NCBI GenBank assembly: GCA_013297745.1
Contig: JAAFIM010000009.1
Location: forward strand, 1-64,000
Length of the DNA: 64,000 nt
Direction of reading: 5' to 3'
DNA from: Chitinophagales bacterium
GTDB lineage: Bacteria; Bacteroidota; Bacteroidia; Chitinophagales; Saprospiraceae
The first letter of the stretch is position 1. Each line of letters begins with the position of its first letter. A program made the translations under genes and the position numbers. The notes under the pieces are model-generated. The model saw only the letters and a list, made by a program, of their open reading frames with translations. It made no database searches and was not told where the DNA came from. Positions 25,664 through 34,139 of the stretch are shown here, in pieces.

Positions 25664-25689
25664 AAGAGAATAGACAAGCTATTCTCTTA
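25664..25689 (-). terminator. Intrinsic terminator of the TPR/PD40 gene
   Basis: AGAGAATAG, ACAAG loop, CTATTCTCT; on the minus strand followed by a long T-run. Confidence 0.75.
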
Positions 25690-25709
25690 TTTCGATTGGT
25701 TATATCAGT

Positions 25710-27029
25710 TTATTTATTTGCTGTTTCGCCCACTTTATAGCGCAAAGTAGCTGGCATCAATAGCGTTTCTTCTTTGTTTTGGCTAACGCGGTTGGTGGTA
25801 ATATAGATGTTTTGGGCATCTTGGCGATAAAAAATATCGTTATAAATTGAATTAATAGGCGCAGGCAATAAAATAGGCTGGTCTTCTACCCATTTGTAAG
25901 GCTCGCCTGTGATTTGATACACATTAAATCCATCCAAATCGGCTTGTTTGTTAGAACTAAAAAATAGTTCTTGGTTTTCTTGCCAATAAAAAGGGGTAAT
26001 TTCATCATTTGACGAGTTGATGCGCATACCCAAGTGATAAGCGTTGGAAAAATCGCCATTATTGAGTTTGTAAGCGTACCAAATATCATAACCGCCATTG
26101 CCGCCTGCCATAGTAGAAGAAAAATATAAAATTTCTTGTCCATCAGCTTGTATAGCTGCGGCTGGATGCATAGAAGAATGTCCCATTTTGTTGATACCAG
26201 AACCGAGACGTTGGACATTAACTAAGTCGCCATTTATATTCCGTTGTGCGCTATAAATTTTATATTCTTTTAGCCCTTGAGCGTTGGTTTCGGGGCGCAT
26301 AAAATAAATAGTTGTGCCGTCAGGCGAAATACAAGGGGCAGCAGAATGAAAGGCTTCGTCACCGACAGAAGTTTCCATATCTACAAGTTCACCATTTTCG
26401 TCCACTTTTTTGATACTAGTTCCATTTTCAGTTTCATATTCAGCAAATTGCGCACCATTTTGGGCTCTAGGAGTGAAAGCGCGAGTCTGGCCTGTAGCTT
26501 TGGAATTAACTAAATTGGCTTGTTGGCGATTGAGTTGCAAAATAGCTAAGTCGCGCAAACCTTGTTGGCAAGTTTTGATATGTTCTTTTGATATAGCTAA
26601 ATAATCGTTGGCGACATCATTGCTGTGTTGTTGTATATAAATTTCAAATTGCTGTATGGCCAAATGAAATTCACCCGTATTTTTCAATACATTTGCATAT
26701 TCAAAACGAGCCAACGGAAAATTTTTGTTGTTGTTGGAAGCACGACGCAAAAGTGGTTCAGCTATTTGATAATCACCCACAAATAAAGCGGCTTTGCCTA
26801 GCCTATAATTTTCTGTGCTGTTGAGTTTGCTGCGCACTTGGCTCAAAGCCAAATAATACAAATAGGCCTCGTTGAGGTTGTGTTGTTTGTATAATTTTTT
26901 AGCGGTTTTTGAAATTTTTTGAGGAGACAGCGTTTTTATTTGCGTTAAATCTGGTGCATTAGGTTTGCCAAAGGCTAACAAATTGAAAGATAAGCAAAAG
27001 CAAGCAAAAACTAATAAGACATTTTTCAT
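25710..27029 (-). CDS. Secreted TPR and PD40 beta-propeller protein
   Basis: 439 residues from the ATG at 27029. An upstream frame extension overlaps lutC and is rejected. Signal peptide VLLVFACFCLSFNLLAFG, then TPR units (about 35-170: NLNEAYLYYLALSQ, GDYQIAEPLLRRASN, GEFHLAIQQFEIYIQ). These are followed by PD40-type blades (SAAPCISPDGTTIYFMRPE, GQEILYFSSTMAGGNGGYDIWYAY, ITPFYWQENQELFFSSN). The order TPR then propeller resembles the T9SS protein PorE/SprE-associated proteins, but the OmpA peptidoglycan-binding domain is absent. Periplasmic or outer-membrane role inferred. Confidence 0.75.
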   Translation of the reverse strand: MKNVLLVFACFCLSFNLLAFGKPNAPDLTQIKTLSPQKISKTAKKLYKQHNLNEAYLYYLALSQVRSKLNSTENYRLGKAALFVGDYQIAEPLLRRASNNNKNFPLARFEYANVLKNTGEFHLAIQQFEIYIQQHSNDVANDYLAISKEHIKTCQQGLRDLAILQLNRQQANLVNSKATGQTRAFTPRAQNGAQFAEYETENGTSIKKVDENGELVDMETSVGDEAFHSAAPCISPDGTTIYFMRPETNAQGLKEYKIYSAQRNINGDLVNVQRLGSGINKMGHSSMHPAAAIQADGQEILYFSSTMAGGNGGYDIWYAYKLNNGDFSNAYHLGMRINSSNDEITPFYWQENQELFFSSNKQADLDGFNVYQITGEPYKWVEDQPILLPAPINSIYNDIFYRQDAQNIYITTNRVSQNKEETLLMPATLRYKVGETANK

Positions 27030-27093
27030 TTTGAAAAAATTTATAAAAAAAATTGTAGAATTTCGTATGATAAGGGTTATGTAGCGAGATTGT

Positions 27094-27726
27094 TTATTCG
27101 AGTAAAAACACATAAATTTCTTTGGGTCCGTGTGCGCCCATTACTAAGGTTTTTTCTATATCTGCTGTGCGGCTTGCGCCTGTAATAATACTCCAAACTG
27201 AAGGCAATTGATTATTTTGTAAGGCAGCTTGGGGCAAAATATCGGATAGATTGGCGACAATTTGCCCAACACGAGCCACAACAATATGTGCTGGCGGCAC
27301 TATAGAAATACCGCGTCCTTTGCTCTGCCAACTGTCTATAATTATACTGCCTGTACGTGCTACCAAGGCTCTGCACGAGGTCAAAGCCACATCCGTAGTC
27401 AATAAAGTGGCGGCATCGTTGTTAAAATTAAACGCTAATTGATGCAAAAAATCTTGCAAAAATGGTTCCCAACACGCAATTTTTTTCCATTGTTTTAGAT
27501 TAAATAATTGCATAAGTTGAGCAGCTAATTCTTGGCTATTTTCACAATAAAAAAATTGCCCGCCTACAGCCGCAAATTGTTCAGCAAAACATATATCTAA
27601 ATGTTCAATCGTTTGATTTTCAAATATATCTTTGCTGTTTTGTATGGTGGGAAATGGTTTTGCTGTTTTGTTTTGCAATGCATTTTGTAGCCTTGCAAGT
27701 ATGTTTTTTTTGGATAAATCCGACAT
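27094..27726 (-). CDS. lutC: LUD domain protein, LutC-like
   Basis: 210 residues with the LUD/YkgG core: TTDVALTSCRALVARTGSIIID, SIVPPAHIVVARVGQIVANLSDIL, SVWSIITGASRTADIEKTLVMGAHGPKEIYVFLL. LutC works with LutA and LutB in lactate oxidation. The lutB gene is 8.6 kb away on the same strand, so the set is dispersed in this genome. It has its own promoter box at 27778-27785 and is followed 64 bp later by the TPR/PD40 gene. Confidence 0.85.
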   Translation of the reverse strand: MSDLSKKNILARLQNALQNKTAKPFPTIQNSKDIFENQTIEHLDICFAEQFAAVGGQFFYCENSQELAAQLMQLFNLKQWKKIACWEPFLQDFLHQLAFNFNNDAATLLTTDVALTSCRALVARTGSIIIDSWQSKGRGISIVPPAHIVVARVGQIVANLSDILPQAALQNNQLPSVWSIITGASRTADIEKTLVMGAHGPKEIYVFLLE

Positions 27727-27777
27727 TTTTTAAGGGATTGAAACGCATAAAAAGCAAAAACACCACTTTTGCGGCTG

Positions 27778-27785
27778 CAAAGGTA
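27778..27785 (-). promoter_or_regulatory. -7 promoter box for lutC
   Basis: Minus-strand TACCTTTG followed by C, 51 bp before the ATG. Confidence 0.6.
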
Positions 27786-27920
27786 GTGCTTTTATTTAGA
27801 GTAACTAACTTTTTTTCAAAAAAAATGATGAAAAGTCGAAATTTAGAGGTTTTTAATCAATTTAACTTTTTAATCTAATCGTTTATCGGTTTTTTGTTGC
27901 ATAAGATAACTTCAAAATGA

Positions 27921-28955
27921 TTAATAACCAGCACTTTGGAATTGTTGCAACAAACGCACGTCATTCTCAAAAAGCAGTCGTATGTCGTCAATTTGATATT
28001 TTAGCATAGCAATCCGCTCCACACCCATACCGAAAGCAAAACCTGTATATTTTTGGCTATCAATACCGCAGTTTTCCAACACTTGAGGGTCAATCATTCC
28101 ACAGCCCAAAATTTCCAACCAGCCCGTGCCTTTGGTAATTCTATAATCTGTGTCTGAATTTAAACCCCAATACACATCCACTTCAGCCGATGGTTCGGTA
28201 AAAGGAAAATATGAAGGGCGCATACGAATTTGGGTAGCTCCGAACATTTCTTTGGCAAAAAAGTAAATCGTTTGACGCAAATCGGCGAAACTAACCCCTT
28301 CGGCTACAAAAAGTCCTTCTATTTGGTGAAATTGACAATGCGAGCGGGCAGAAATCGTTTCGTTTCTATACACGCGCCCTGGAGCTATGATGCGAATAGG
28401 CGGCTTTTGTTTGCCCATTACGCGAATTTGTACAGAAGAAGTATGCGTGCGCAACAGGGCTTCCACATCGTTGAGTAGATAAAAAGTATCTTGCATATCC
28501 CGCGCTGGGTGGTCGGCTGGCGTTCCCAAAGCGGTAAAATTATGCCAATCGTCTTCAATCTCGCGCTCTTCAGCTACAGTAAAACCAATCCGTTCAAAAA
28601 TGCTTATCATTTCGTTCATTACCAACGAAATCGGGTGGCGACTGCCCAAAGGCAAACCGTAAGCATTAGCGGTTAAATCAAATTTGTTGGTTTCTTGGCT
28701 TTCTTGGCGCGCAAATTGGCTTTGCAATTGGTCAAACTTAGCTTGTGCGGCTTGTAGTGCTTCGTTAGTTTTTATCCCAAAATTCTTTTTTTCTTCGTTG
28801 GGTAGCTCTTTGATGCGTGGGGTTAAGTCTTTAAACGCGTTTTTTGTACCCAAAAAACGGATTCTAAACTGCTCCAATTCGGCTTCGTTCTGTGGATTGG
28901 TCGCTTCCAATTCAGCTCTAAGTTCGGCTATTTTATCAAAAAGTTCGTGGCTCAT
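27921..28955 (-). CDS. pheS: Phenylalanine--tRNA ligase alpha subunit
   Basis: 344 residues, the usual length. The N-terminal coiled coil (LFDKIAELRAELEAT) binds tRNA. The class II catalytic core follows: motif 1 region NEMISIFERIGF, VYRNETISARSHCQFHQIEG (motif 2 with the HS-H-F-Q pocket) and GFAFGMGVERIAMLKY (motif 3). It charges tRNA-Phe together with PheT, which is not in this window. Divergent from ridA. Confidence 0.96.
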   Translation of the reverse strand: MSHELFDKIAELRAELEATNPQNEAELEQFRIRFLGTKNAFKDLTPRIKELPNEEKKNFGIKTNEALQAAQAKFDQLQSQFARQESQETNKFDLTANAYGLPLGSRHPISLVMNEMISIFERIGFTVAEEREIEDDWHNFTALGTPADHPARDMQDTFYLLNDVEALLRTHTSSVQIRVMGKQKPPIRIIAPGRVYRNETISARSHCQFHQIEGLFVAEGVSFADLRQTIYFFAKEMFGATQIRMRPSYFPFTEPSAEVDVYWGLNSDTDYRITKGTGWLEILGCGMIDPQVLENCGIDSQKYTGFAFGMGVERIAMLKYQIDDIRLLFENDVRLLQQFQSAGY

Positions 28956-28989
28956 TTTTATATTTTTATCAATAAATGAATTTTCGGGG

Positions 28990-28997
28990 CAAAGGTA
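28990..28997 (-). promoter_or_regulatory. -7 promoter box for pheS
   Basis: Minus-strand TACCTTTG followed by C, 34 bp before the pheS ATG. Confidence 0.6.
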
Positions 28998-29041
28998 GGT
29001 TTTTTTTGTATAAAAACGCTTTTTTTATAGCTAACTTTTTC

Positions 29042-29049
29042 TACTTTTG
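29042..29049 (+). promoter_or_regulatory. -7 promoter box for ridA
   Basis: TACTTTTG followed by C, 46 bp before the ridA ATG; divergent from the pheS box with about 45 bp between them. Confidence 0.6.
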
Positions 29050-29095
29050 CAGAGTTTTTTAATTTAATTCAAAATTATCTATACTTATCAATTTT

Positions 29096-29479
29096 ATGTC
29101 AAAACAAATTATCCACGTTCCCAACGCGCCGCGCCCTATCGCGCCTTATAGCCCAGCGATTATAGCCAATGGTTTGGTTTTTGTGTCTGGTCAAATTCCA
29201 CTCAATCCCACTACAGGGCAAATGGTGCAGGAAACTATAGCCGCCGAAACGCACCAAGTGATGCAAAATGTAGCCGCTGTGTTGGCTGCTGCTGGTTCTA
29301 ATTGGGATAAAGTGGTCAAAGCAACCATTTTTTTAACCGATATGAACGATTATGCTGTAGTGAATGAAATTTATGGGCAGTATTTTGATAATCAAACCGC
29401 ACCCGCTCGCGAATGTGTACAAGTGGGACGTTTGCCCAAAGATGCGCACGTGGAAATTTCAGTTATCGCTTTGGTTTAA
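29096..29479 (+). CDS. ridA: RidA family enamine/imine deaminase
   Basis: 127 residues, full-length RidA/YjgF/UK114. Motifs: AIIANGLVFVSGQIPLNPTTG, VVKATIFLTDMNDYAVVNEIYGQYF, APARECVQVGRLPKDAHVEISVIAL, including the conserved Arg (PARE) that binds the substrate carboxylate. Detoxifies reactive 2-aminoacrylate by hydrolysing enamines. A weak hairpin with a T-run follows at about 29502-29533. Confidence 0.93.
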   Translation: MSKQIIHVPNAPRPIAPYSPAIIANGLVFVSGQIPLNPTTGQMVQETIAAETHQVMQNVAAVLAAAGSNWDKVVKATIFLTDMNDYAVVNEIYGQYFDNQTAPARECVQVGRLPKDAHVEISVIALV

Positions 29480-29575
29480 TCCTTATTTTGGGTGAAAATA
29501 GTACAAAAACGGCTTTTTTTAAGGTCGTTTTTTTCGTTTAATTAAACTTATTAAATCCAAAACAGTCAAAGTTTG

Positions 29576-30244
29576 ATGAAAAAATGCTTAGTTTTTTTAT
29601 TCTTATTGGCTAATTTCGTTAGAATTTTTGCCCAACAACAACTCAATTTTCAAATTAATTGGGAAAATGAACCGCTAATTTTATCCAAAAACTACTTTTC
29701 CAACTTCAATAAAGATAGTCTAAAAATAGAAAAATTACAGTTTTATGTTTCTGATATTTGTTTGTTGAAAAAGGGAAAAATTGTGTATAAATTGCTACCA
29801 AAATACAAACTGATAGATTTAGAAAATCCCAATTCGCAGCAAATTAAGTTCAAAACCAAAAAAAAATTTGATGCTGTACAGTTTAATCTGGGCATTGATA
29901 GTTTAACAAACGCTTCAGGTGCCAAAAGTGGAGATTTAGACCCGCGCTTGGGTATGTATTGGGCTTGGCAAAGTGGTTATATCAACCTAAAAATGGAAGG
30001 ACATTCGCCAATTTGTACGAGCAGAAACCAATTTTTCCAGTTTCATTTGGGCGGGTTTTTAAACAATTTTTATGCTATTCAAAAAATACAATTTACTGTA
30101 AATCAACAGAATATGAACGTAAAATTACAAATAGATAAATTTTTTGAACAGGTTAATTTATCCCAACAGCACGAAATAATGAGCCCAAATCAAAAAGCGG
30201 TTGTTTTGTCTCAAATTATAGCCAATAGTTTTAAGATAGATTAG
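29576..30244 (+). CDS. MbnP-like copper-binding secreted protein
   Basis: 222 residues from ATG 29576 (the frame also opens at TTG 29573). Signal peptide LVFLFLLANFVRIFAQ, then IEKLQFYVSDICLL, GDLDPRLGMYWAWQSGYINLKMEG and FQFHLGG. The GMYWxWQSGYIN segment is the signature of the MbnP family, in which a conserved Trp is oxidised to kynurenine by the partner MbnH to complete a copper site. The di-haem partner gene begins 1 bp after this stop, which strongly supports the pairing. Confidence 0.8.
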   Translation: MKKCLVFLFLLANFVRIFAQQQLNFQINWENEPLILSKNYFSNFNKDSLKIEKLQFYVSDICLLKKGKIVYKLLPKYKLIDLENPNSQQIKFKTKKKFDAVQFNLGIDSLTNASGAKSGDLDPRLGMYWAWQSGYINLKMEGHSPICTSRNQFFQFHLGGFLNNFYAIQKIQFTVNQQNMNVKLQIDKFFEQVNLSQQHEIMSPNQKAVVLSQIIANSFKID

Positions 30245-30245
30245 A

Positions 30246-31265
30246 ATGTATAAAACAATAATTATTTTTATAGCTGTTGTCTTTTTGTTGGGCTGTGTGG
30301 CTTATCAACCTCAAAAATTGCCCTATCCTCAACATATTCCCGCTTCGGCGTATAATTTTAAAGAAAATAATTACAAAGAAGAGAAAATAAATTTGGGTAG
30401 ATTTTTGTTCTACGACCCCAATTTGTCGGCTGACGGGACGATTTCTTGCGCTTCTTGCCATTCGCCTTACAATGCTTTCGCACACACAGACCACAATTTG
30501 AGCCACGGGATAAAAGACCAAATCGGCCGCCGCAATGCGCCCGCTTTATTCAATTTGGCTTGGCATTCGTCTTTTATGTGGGACGGAGCTATACAACATC
30601 TTGATATGCAAGCACTTGCGCCGATTGAAGACGAGCGGGAAATGGATAGCGATATATCTCAAGTCGTTGCGAAATTGCAAAAATCGCCCATTTATCCCGA
30701 ACTGTTTAGATTGGCTTACGGCAGCAACGAGATTAGCAGCGAGCGAATTTTGAAAGCGTTGGCTGTTTTTCAGTTGAGTTTGACCTCTTTTGATAGCAAA
30801 TACGACCAAGTTAAGCAACAAAAAGCCATTTTTACCGAACAAGAGGAAAAAGGTTATCAATTATTTTTAACCCATTGCAATACTTGCCACACAGAACCTT
30901 TATTTACAAATTTGGATTTTGCCAACAACGGGCTGCCTTTGGATACGACTTTACGCGATTACGGCAAAGGGGCGATTACGCTGCAAGCGAAAGATAGTTT
31001 TCTGTTCAAAATTCCAAGTTTGCGCAATTTAAGTTATACATATCCGTATATGCACGACGGGCGTTTTAGCAAACTAAGCCAAGTTTTGACCCATTATCAA
31101 AAAGGCGTACAAAAAACGACAAACTTACATCCTAATTTAGCAAATGGGTTGCCGCTCACAGCTAATGAAAAAGTGGATATTATCGCTTTTTTGCTGACTT
31201 TAGATGATGCAAAATTTGTTTTTAACCCCAAACATCAATTTCCTAAAGAATTGATAAATAACTGA
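30246..31265 (+). CDS. Di-haem cytochrome c peroxidase family protein (MbnH-like)
   Basis: 339 residues with a lipoprotein signal (FIAVVFLLGC). Two haem c sites: CASCH (GTISCASCHSPYNAFAH) and CNTCH (HCNTCHTEPLF). Typical cytochrome c peroxidase/MauG segments follow: GRRNAPALFNLAWHSSFMWDGA and YPYMHDGRFSKLSQVLTHY. With MbnP immediately upstream it is probably an MbnH/MauG-type enzyme that modifies the partner rather than a housekeeping peroxidase. An inverted-repeat element starts at the base after the stop. Confidence 0.85.
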   Translation: MYKTIIIFIAVVFLLGCVAYQPQKLPYPQHIPASAYNFKENNYKEEKINLGRFLFYDPNLSADGTISCASCHSPYNAFAHTDHNLSHGIKDQIGRRNAPALFNLAWHSSFMWDGAIQHLDMQALAPIEDEREMDSDISQVVAKLQKSPIYPELFRLAYGSNEISSERILKALAVFQLSLTSFDSKYDQVKQQKAIFTEQEEKGYQLFLTHCNTCHTEPLFTNLDFANNGLPLDTTLRDYGKGAITLQAKDSFLFKIPSLRNLSYTYPYMHDGRFSKLSQVLTHYQKGVQKTTNLHPNLANGLPLTANEKVDIIAFLLTLDDAKFVFNPKHQFPKELINN

Positions 31266-31614
31266 AGTTACGCTTGAGGCTTCATTTTAGTACAAAAAAA
31301 CTAAAAATTAAATTGGGTAGAAATTTTTTTAACGGCTTACGCCTAAAAAATTTATCTTTCGTACTTTTTTGATGGCAAAAAAGTACCAAAAAAGCCAACG
31401 CCAAAAAGGCGTTTTTGCTTATTTTGCTTCATTTCATTGCGCAAAAAGCGCAAAACCGTCGCTACAAGCCGACGTTTTTTGCTATGCAAAAAAGCTACTG
31501 CCCTCGCTGCGCTCGGTTGGTCGTCTTTCCGCGACATACGCTGGTTTTGGCGTCGCACGGCGAATATTTAGCTTTCCAACTTGACTTTTATTACAAAATA
31601 GCTCAAGCGTAACT
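31266..31614. repeat. Inverted-repeat-bounded element, end type C
   Basis: Perfect 13-bp ends AGTTACGCTTGAG (31266-31278) and CTCAAGCGTAACT (31602-31614). The interior 31360-31563 is nearly the same as 10470-10672 although the ends differ from that element. A stretch near 31330 (AACGGCTTACGCC) recurs inverted at 48850-48865. The small frames inside (31369-31584 and others) repeat the same peptide as at 10430-10678 and are judged non-coding. It fills most of the 403-bp gap before the YHYH gene. Confidence 0.75.
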
Positions 31615-31668
31615 ACAGTAAACAAATAATTCAGCTTTTTTAATTTTTCAAATAATTATAAAATTTCT

Positions 31669-33033
31669 ATGAAAAAAGTTATTACAACTTCTCTTCTTTT
31701 CGCGGCGTTGGGCAGCACGCAAGCCCAATTGAGCCCAGCTATCACCAGTTGGTTGCAAAACACAACCCAAACGGGAACTTACTACACTTCGGGCAATTCT
31801 ACAGCCCAAAGCAACGGAATTTTGGTGAATTGCCAAACTGTGCAGTATTCTACCAATTTTGCTTATGTTTCTACTCAAGGCGTACCCGCTTACCCAACGG
31901 GGCCTTTTATGGACGGCAATCCCTCTAATGCTACAGCCCAAAACGCTATTTTTAAATTTCCATTAAGCCCAACCCAAAATACAGGCACGCCTACAGCTAC
32001 TTCAGGTGGTAATATCGGCGTGTTTATAAACGGTGTGGCTTTGTTTGATTATAGAGATGGCGTATCTTGGAACACCACCACCAACGCTTTGTGCGGAGGA
32101 CCAGGCAACCCATCTTGTCCAATGGGAACAACAATGGCTTGGAATAGAGATGCGGTTTTGGCAGAACGTAGCGGTTTTGATTGTTCCAAAGGGCATCCAG
32201 CTATGGGCAATTATCACCACCACCAAAACCCAAGCGCGTTTGATTTGGATATGACCGTACTTTCTACAGTTTGCAATTTGTACGACGCAGACGGTTTGTA
32301 TGTTATCAACAGCAGCCAACATTCGCCTTTGTTGGGTTTTGCTTATGACGGATTTCCGATTTATGGGGCTTATGGATACGCCAACACCAACGGCACGGGC
32401 GGCATCACGAGGATAAAAAGTGGTTATCAGTTGAGAAATATAACCGCCCGCACACATCACGCCGACGGTACGGATGTAGCGGATGGTCCTGTGGTGAGTA
32501 CAACTTATCCTTTGGGTTATTTTAGAGAAGATTATGAGTTTGTGAGCAACGCAAGCCAAGATTATTTGGACGAACACAACGGTCGTTTTTGCATAACTCC
32601 AGAATATCCAAACGGTACTTATGCTTATTTTTTGACTGTAGATGCCAATCATAATTCTTTCTATCCTTACGCTGTGGGGCCTACTTATTATGGCACTTAT
32701 GCGAATAGAAAAGTTACTTCTATCACAGAAAGTACGACTACTTACGTTCCTGCTGTTTCTATAACGGAAGCAGAGTTTAACGGTTTGGATATCAACGTTT
32801 TCCCTAATCCCGCTTCGGACTTGGTAGCTGTGCAAATTGGTAGTTTGGTTACTGAAAATGTACGGATTAGCCTTTTTGATTTGACAGGTCGCCAAATCCA
32901 ACAAACCCAAATTAGCGCAGGGCAGACAATCGCTTTTTTTGATACACAAACCTTGTACGCTGGTACTTATGTTTTGCAAATTACGAGCGGCAAACACAAC
33001 ACAACCCGCAAAATTGTGATAGAAAAAAACTAA
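31669..33033 (+). CDS. YHYH domain protein with T9SS type A sorting signal
   Basis: 454 residues. Signal peptide VITTSLLFAALGSTQAQ; a YHYH domain with GNYHHHQNP, PLLGFAYDGFPIYGAYGY and TYAYFLTVDANHNSFYPYAVGPTYYG; then a C-terminal sorting domain (about 375-454) with VFPNPASDLVAVQI, SLFDLTGRQI and LYAGTYVLQITSGKHNTTRKIVIEKN. It is exported to the surface or medium by type IX secretion. The YHYH domain is of unknown function, with a cluster of His suggesting metal binding. Confidence 0.88.
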   Translation: MKKVITTSLLFAALGSTQAQLSPAITSWLQNTTQTGTYYTSGNSTAQSNGILVNCQTVQYSTNFAYVSTQGVPAYPTGPFMDGNPSNATAQNAIFKFPLSPTQNTGTPTATSGGNIGVFINGVALFDYRDGVSWNTTTNALCGGPGNPSCPMGTTMAWNRDAVLAERSGFDCSKGHPAMGNYHHHQNPSAFDLDMTVLSTVCNLYDADGLYVINSSQHSPLLGFAYDGFPIYGAYGYANTNGTGGITRIKSGYQLRNITARTHHADGTDVADGPVVSTTYPLGYFREDYEFVSNASQDYLDEHNGRFCITPEYPNGTYAYFLTVDANHNSFYPYAVGPTYYGTYANRKVTSITESTTTYVPAVSITEAEFNGLDINVFPNPASDLVAVQIGSLVTENVRISLFDLTGRQIQQTQISAGQTIAFFDTQTLYAGTYVLQITSGKHNTTRKIVIEKN

Positions 33034-33047
33034 AAATTATTAAATGC

Positions 33048-33081
33048 AAAAAGCTGTTAGTCTCCCTAACAGCTTTTTTTT
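33048..33081 (+). terminator. Intrinsic terminator after YHYH gene
   Basis: AAGCTGTTAG, TCTCC loop, CTAACAGCTT and a run of T. Confidence 0.85.
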
Positions 33082-33113
33082 ATTTTAAAAACCTAACATT
33101 CAAAAATCTGTTG

Positions 33114-33121
33114 TACTTTTG
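33114..33121 (+). promoter_or_regulatory. Apparent orphan -7 box pointing into the 3' end of the dioxygenase gene
   Basis: TACTTTTG followed by CAGC is an excellent TAnnTTTG match on the plus strand, but no plus-strand gene follows; the next plus gene starts at 34140. It may drive an antisense RNA or be left from a deleted or inverted gene. Confidence 0.4.
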
Positions 33122-33132
33122 CAGCAAATACG

Positions 33133-34026
33133 CTAAGCCTTTTCTATTTTTACTGAAGTCATTGTTAGCGAACCACCTACAGCTTTATCATTGAAAAAAT
33201 TGGCTTGTTCATTTTCTTCTTGCAAAGCCAAAACGTACAACAAAGGCAGATAATGTTCGGGAGTGGGGATAGCATATTGCAAAGATTTGGCTTGTTGGCG
33301 ATAATCGCAAAGGGGCTGATGCTCTTTTTTGCGAATCCAATTTTTTACCAATTCGTTGGCTTCTGTAGCCCAATCGTAAGCGTAATTATCAACTTTCATC
33401 TTGTCCCAAGCCACAGCACCCAAGTTGTGAACGATATTGCCACTTCCCACGATTAAAACCCCTTTGCGGCGCAATTGTGCTAATTGTTTGGCTAATTGAT
33501 AATGTTGGGCTGGGCTTAAGGTATAATCCAAACTCATCTGCAATACAGGCACATCAGCTTTGGGGTATAAATGTTTGATAACGCTCCAGCTGCCGTGGTC
33601 AAGTCCCCAATCGTAATCCAAACCTACAGCAGTGGGGGATAAATCCGTTTGTATAGATTTGGCTAATTCTGGGTTGCCTTTGGCTGGATATTGCACAGCG
33701 AATAATTCGGGGGGAAAACCGCCAAAATCGTGGATTGTTTTCGGCTCGTTCATAGCCGTAATACGCGTGCCTTTAGTTTCCCAATGCGCAGAAATACACA
33801 AAATTGCTTTTGGTTTTTCCAAACCAGCTACAGATTGGCGAAAACCAAAAGCAAATTCGTTCTCTTCTATAGCATTCATAGGGCTGCCGTGTCCCAAAAA
33901 TAAGAGCGGCATTTTATCGCTGTTTTCCCAATTATGGGCAACTTCATTTTGTAATGCGTTGAGTTTTACCCCGTTGGCGATGAAAGGTAGAGCAGCCAAC
34001 CATTTTAAAAAATCCATTCTTTTCAT
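33133..34026 (-). CDS. ygiD: DODA-type (LigB-fold) extradiol dioxygenase
   Basis: 297 residues. After a hydrophobic N-terminus (FLKWLAALPFIANGVKL) come PLLFLGHGSPMNAIEENEFA (metal His), ILCISAHWETKGT, GLDYDWGLDHGSWSVIKHLYP, VLIVGSGNIVHNLGA and AIPTPEHYLPLLYVLAL. These match the 4,5-DOPA extradiol dioxygenase family (E. coli YgiD). The N-terminus with MKRMDFLKW looks like an export signal, unusual for this enzyme. The physiological substrate is unknown. Promoter box at 34046-34053. Confidence 0.88.
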   Translation of the reverse strand: MKRMDFLKWLAALPFIANGVKLNALQNEVAHNWENSDKMPLLFLGHGSPMNAIEENEFAFGFRQSVAGLEKPKAILCISAHWETKGTRITAMNEPKTIHDFGGFPPELFAVQYPAKGNPELAKSIQTDLSPTAVGLDYDWGLDHGSWSVIKHLYPKADVPVLQMSLDYTLSPAQHYQLAKQLAQLRRKGVLIVGSGNIVHNLGAVAWDKMKVDNYAYDWATEANELVKNWIRKKEHQPLCDYRQQAKSLQYAIPTPEHYLPLLYVLALQEENEQANFFNDKAVGGSLTMTSVKIEKA

Positions 34027-34045
34027 ACTTTTATTTATTTTACTG

Positions 34046-34053
34046 CAAAGATA
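34046..34053 (-). promoter_or_regulatory. -7 promoter box for dioxygenase gene
   Basis: Minus-strand TATCTTTG followed by C, 20 bp before the ATG. Confidence 0.6.
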
Positions 34054-34139
34054 ATCAAAGACTTACAAAGAAAAAATGTTTGTACCTACAAATAACTTTT
34101 TTTTAACAGTTTTTTATTTTACCATTACTCATTTTGATT

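Noticed and set aside
31369-31612. Overlapping open frames in two frames
   Set aside because: Same repeat as above, open in more than one frame, inside inverted-repeat ends.
32002-32997. 331-codon minus-strand frame opposite the YHYH gene
   Set aside because: Shadow frame; the plus strand encodes a well-recognised secreted protein with sorting signal.
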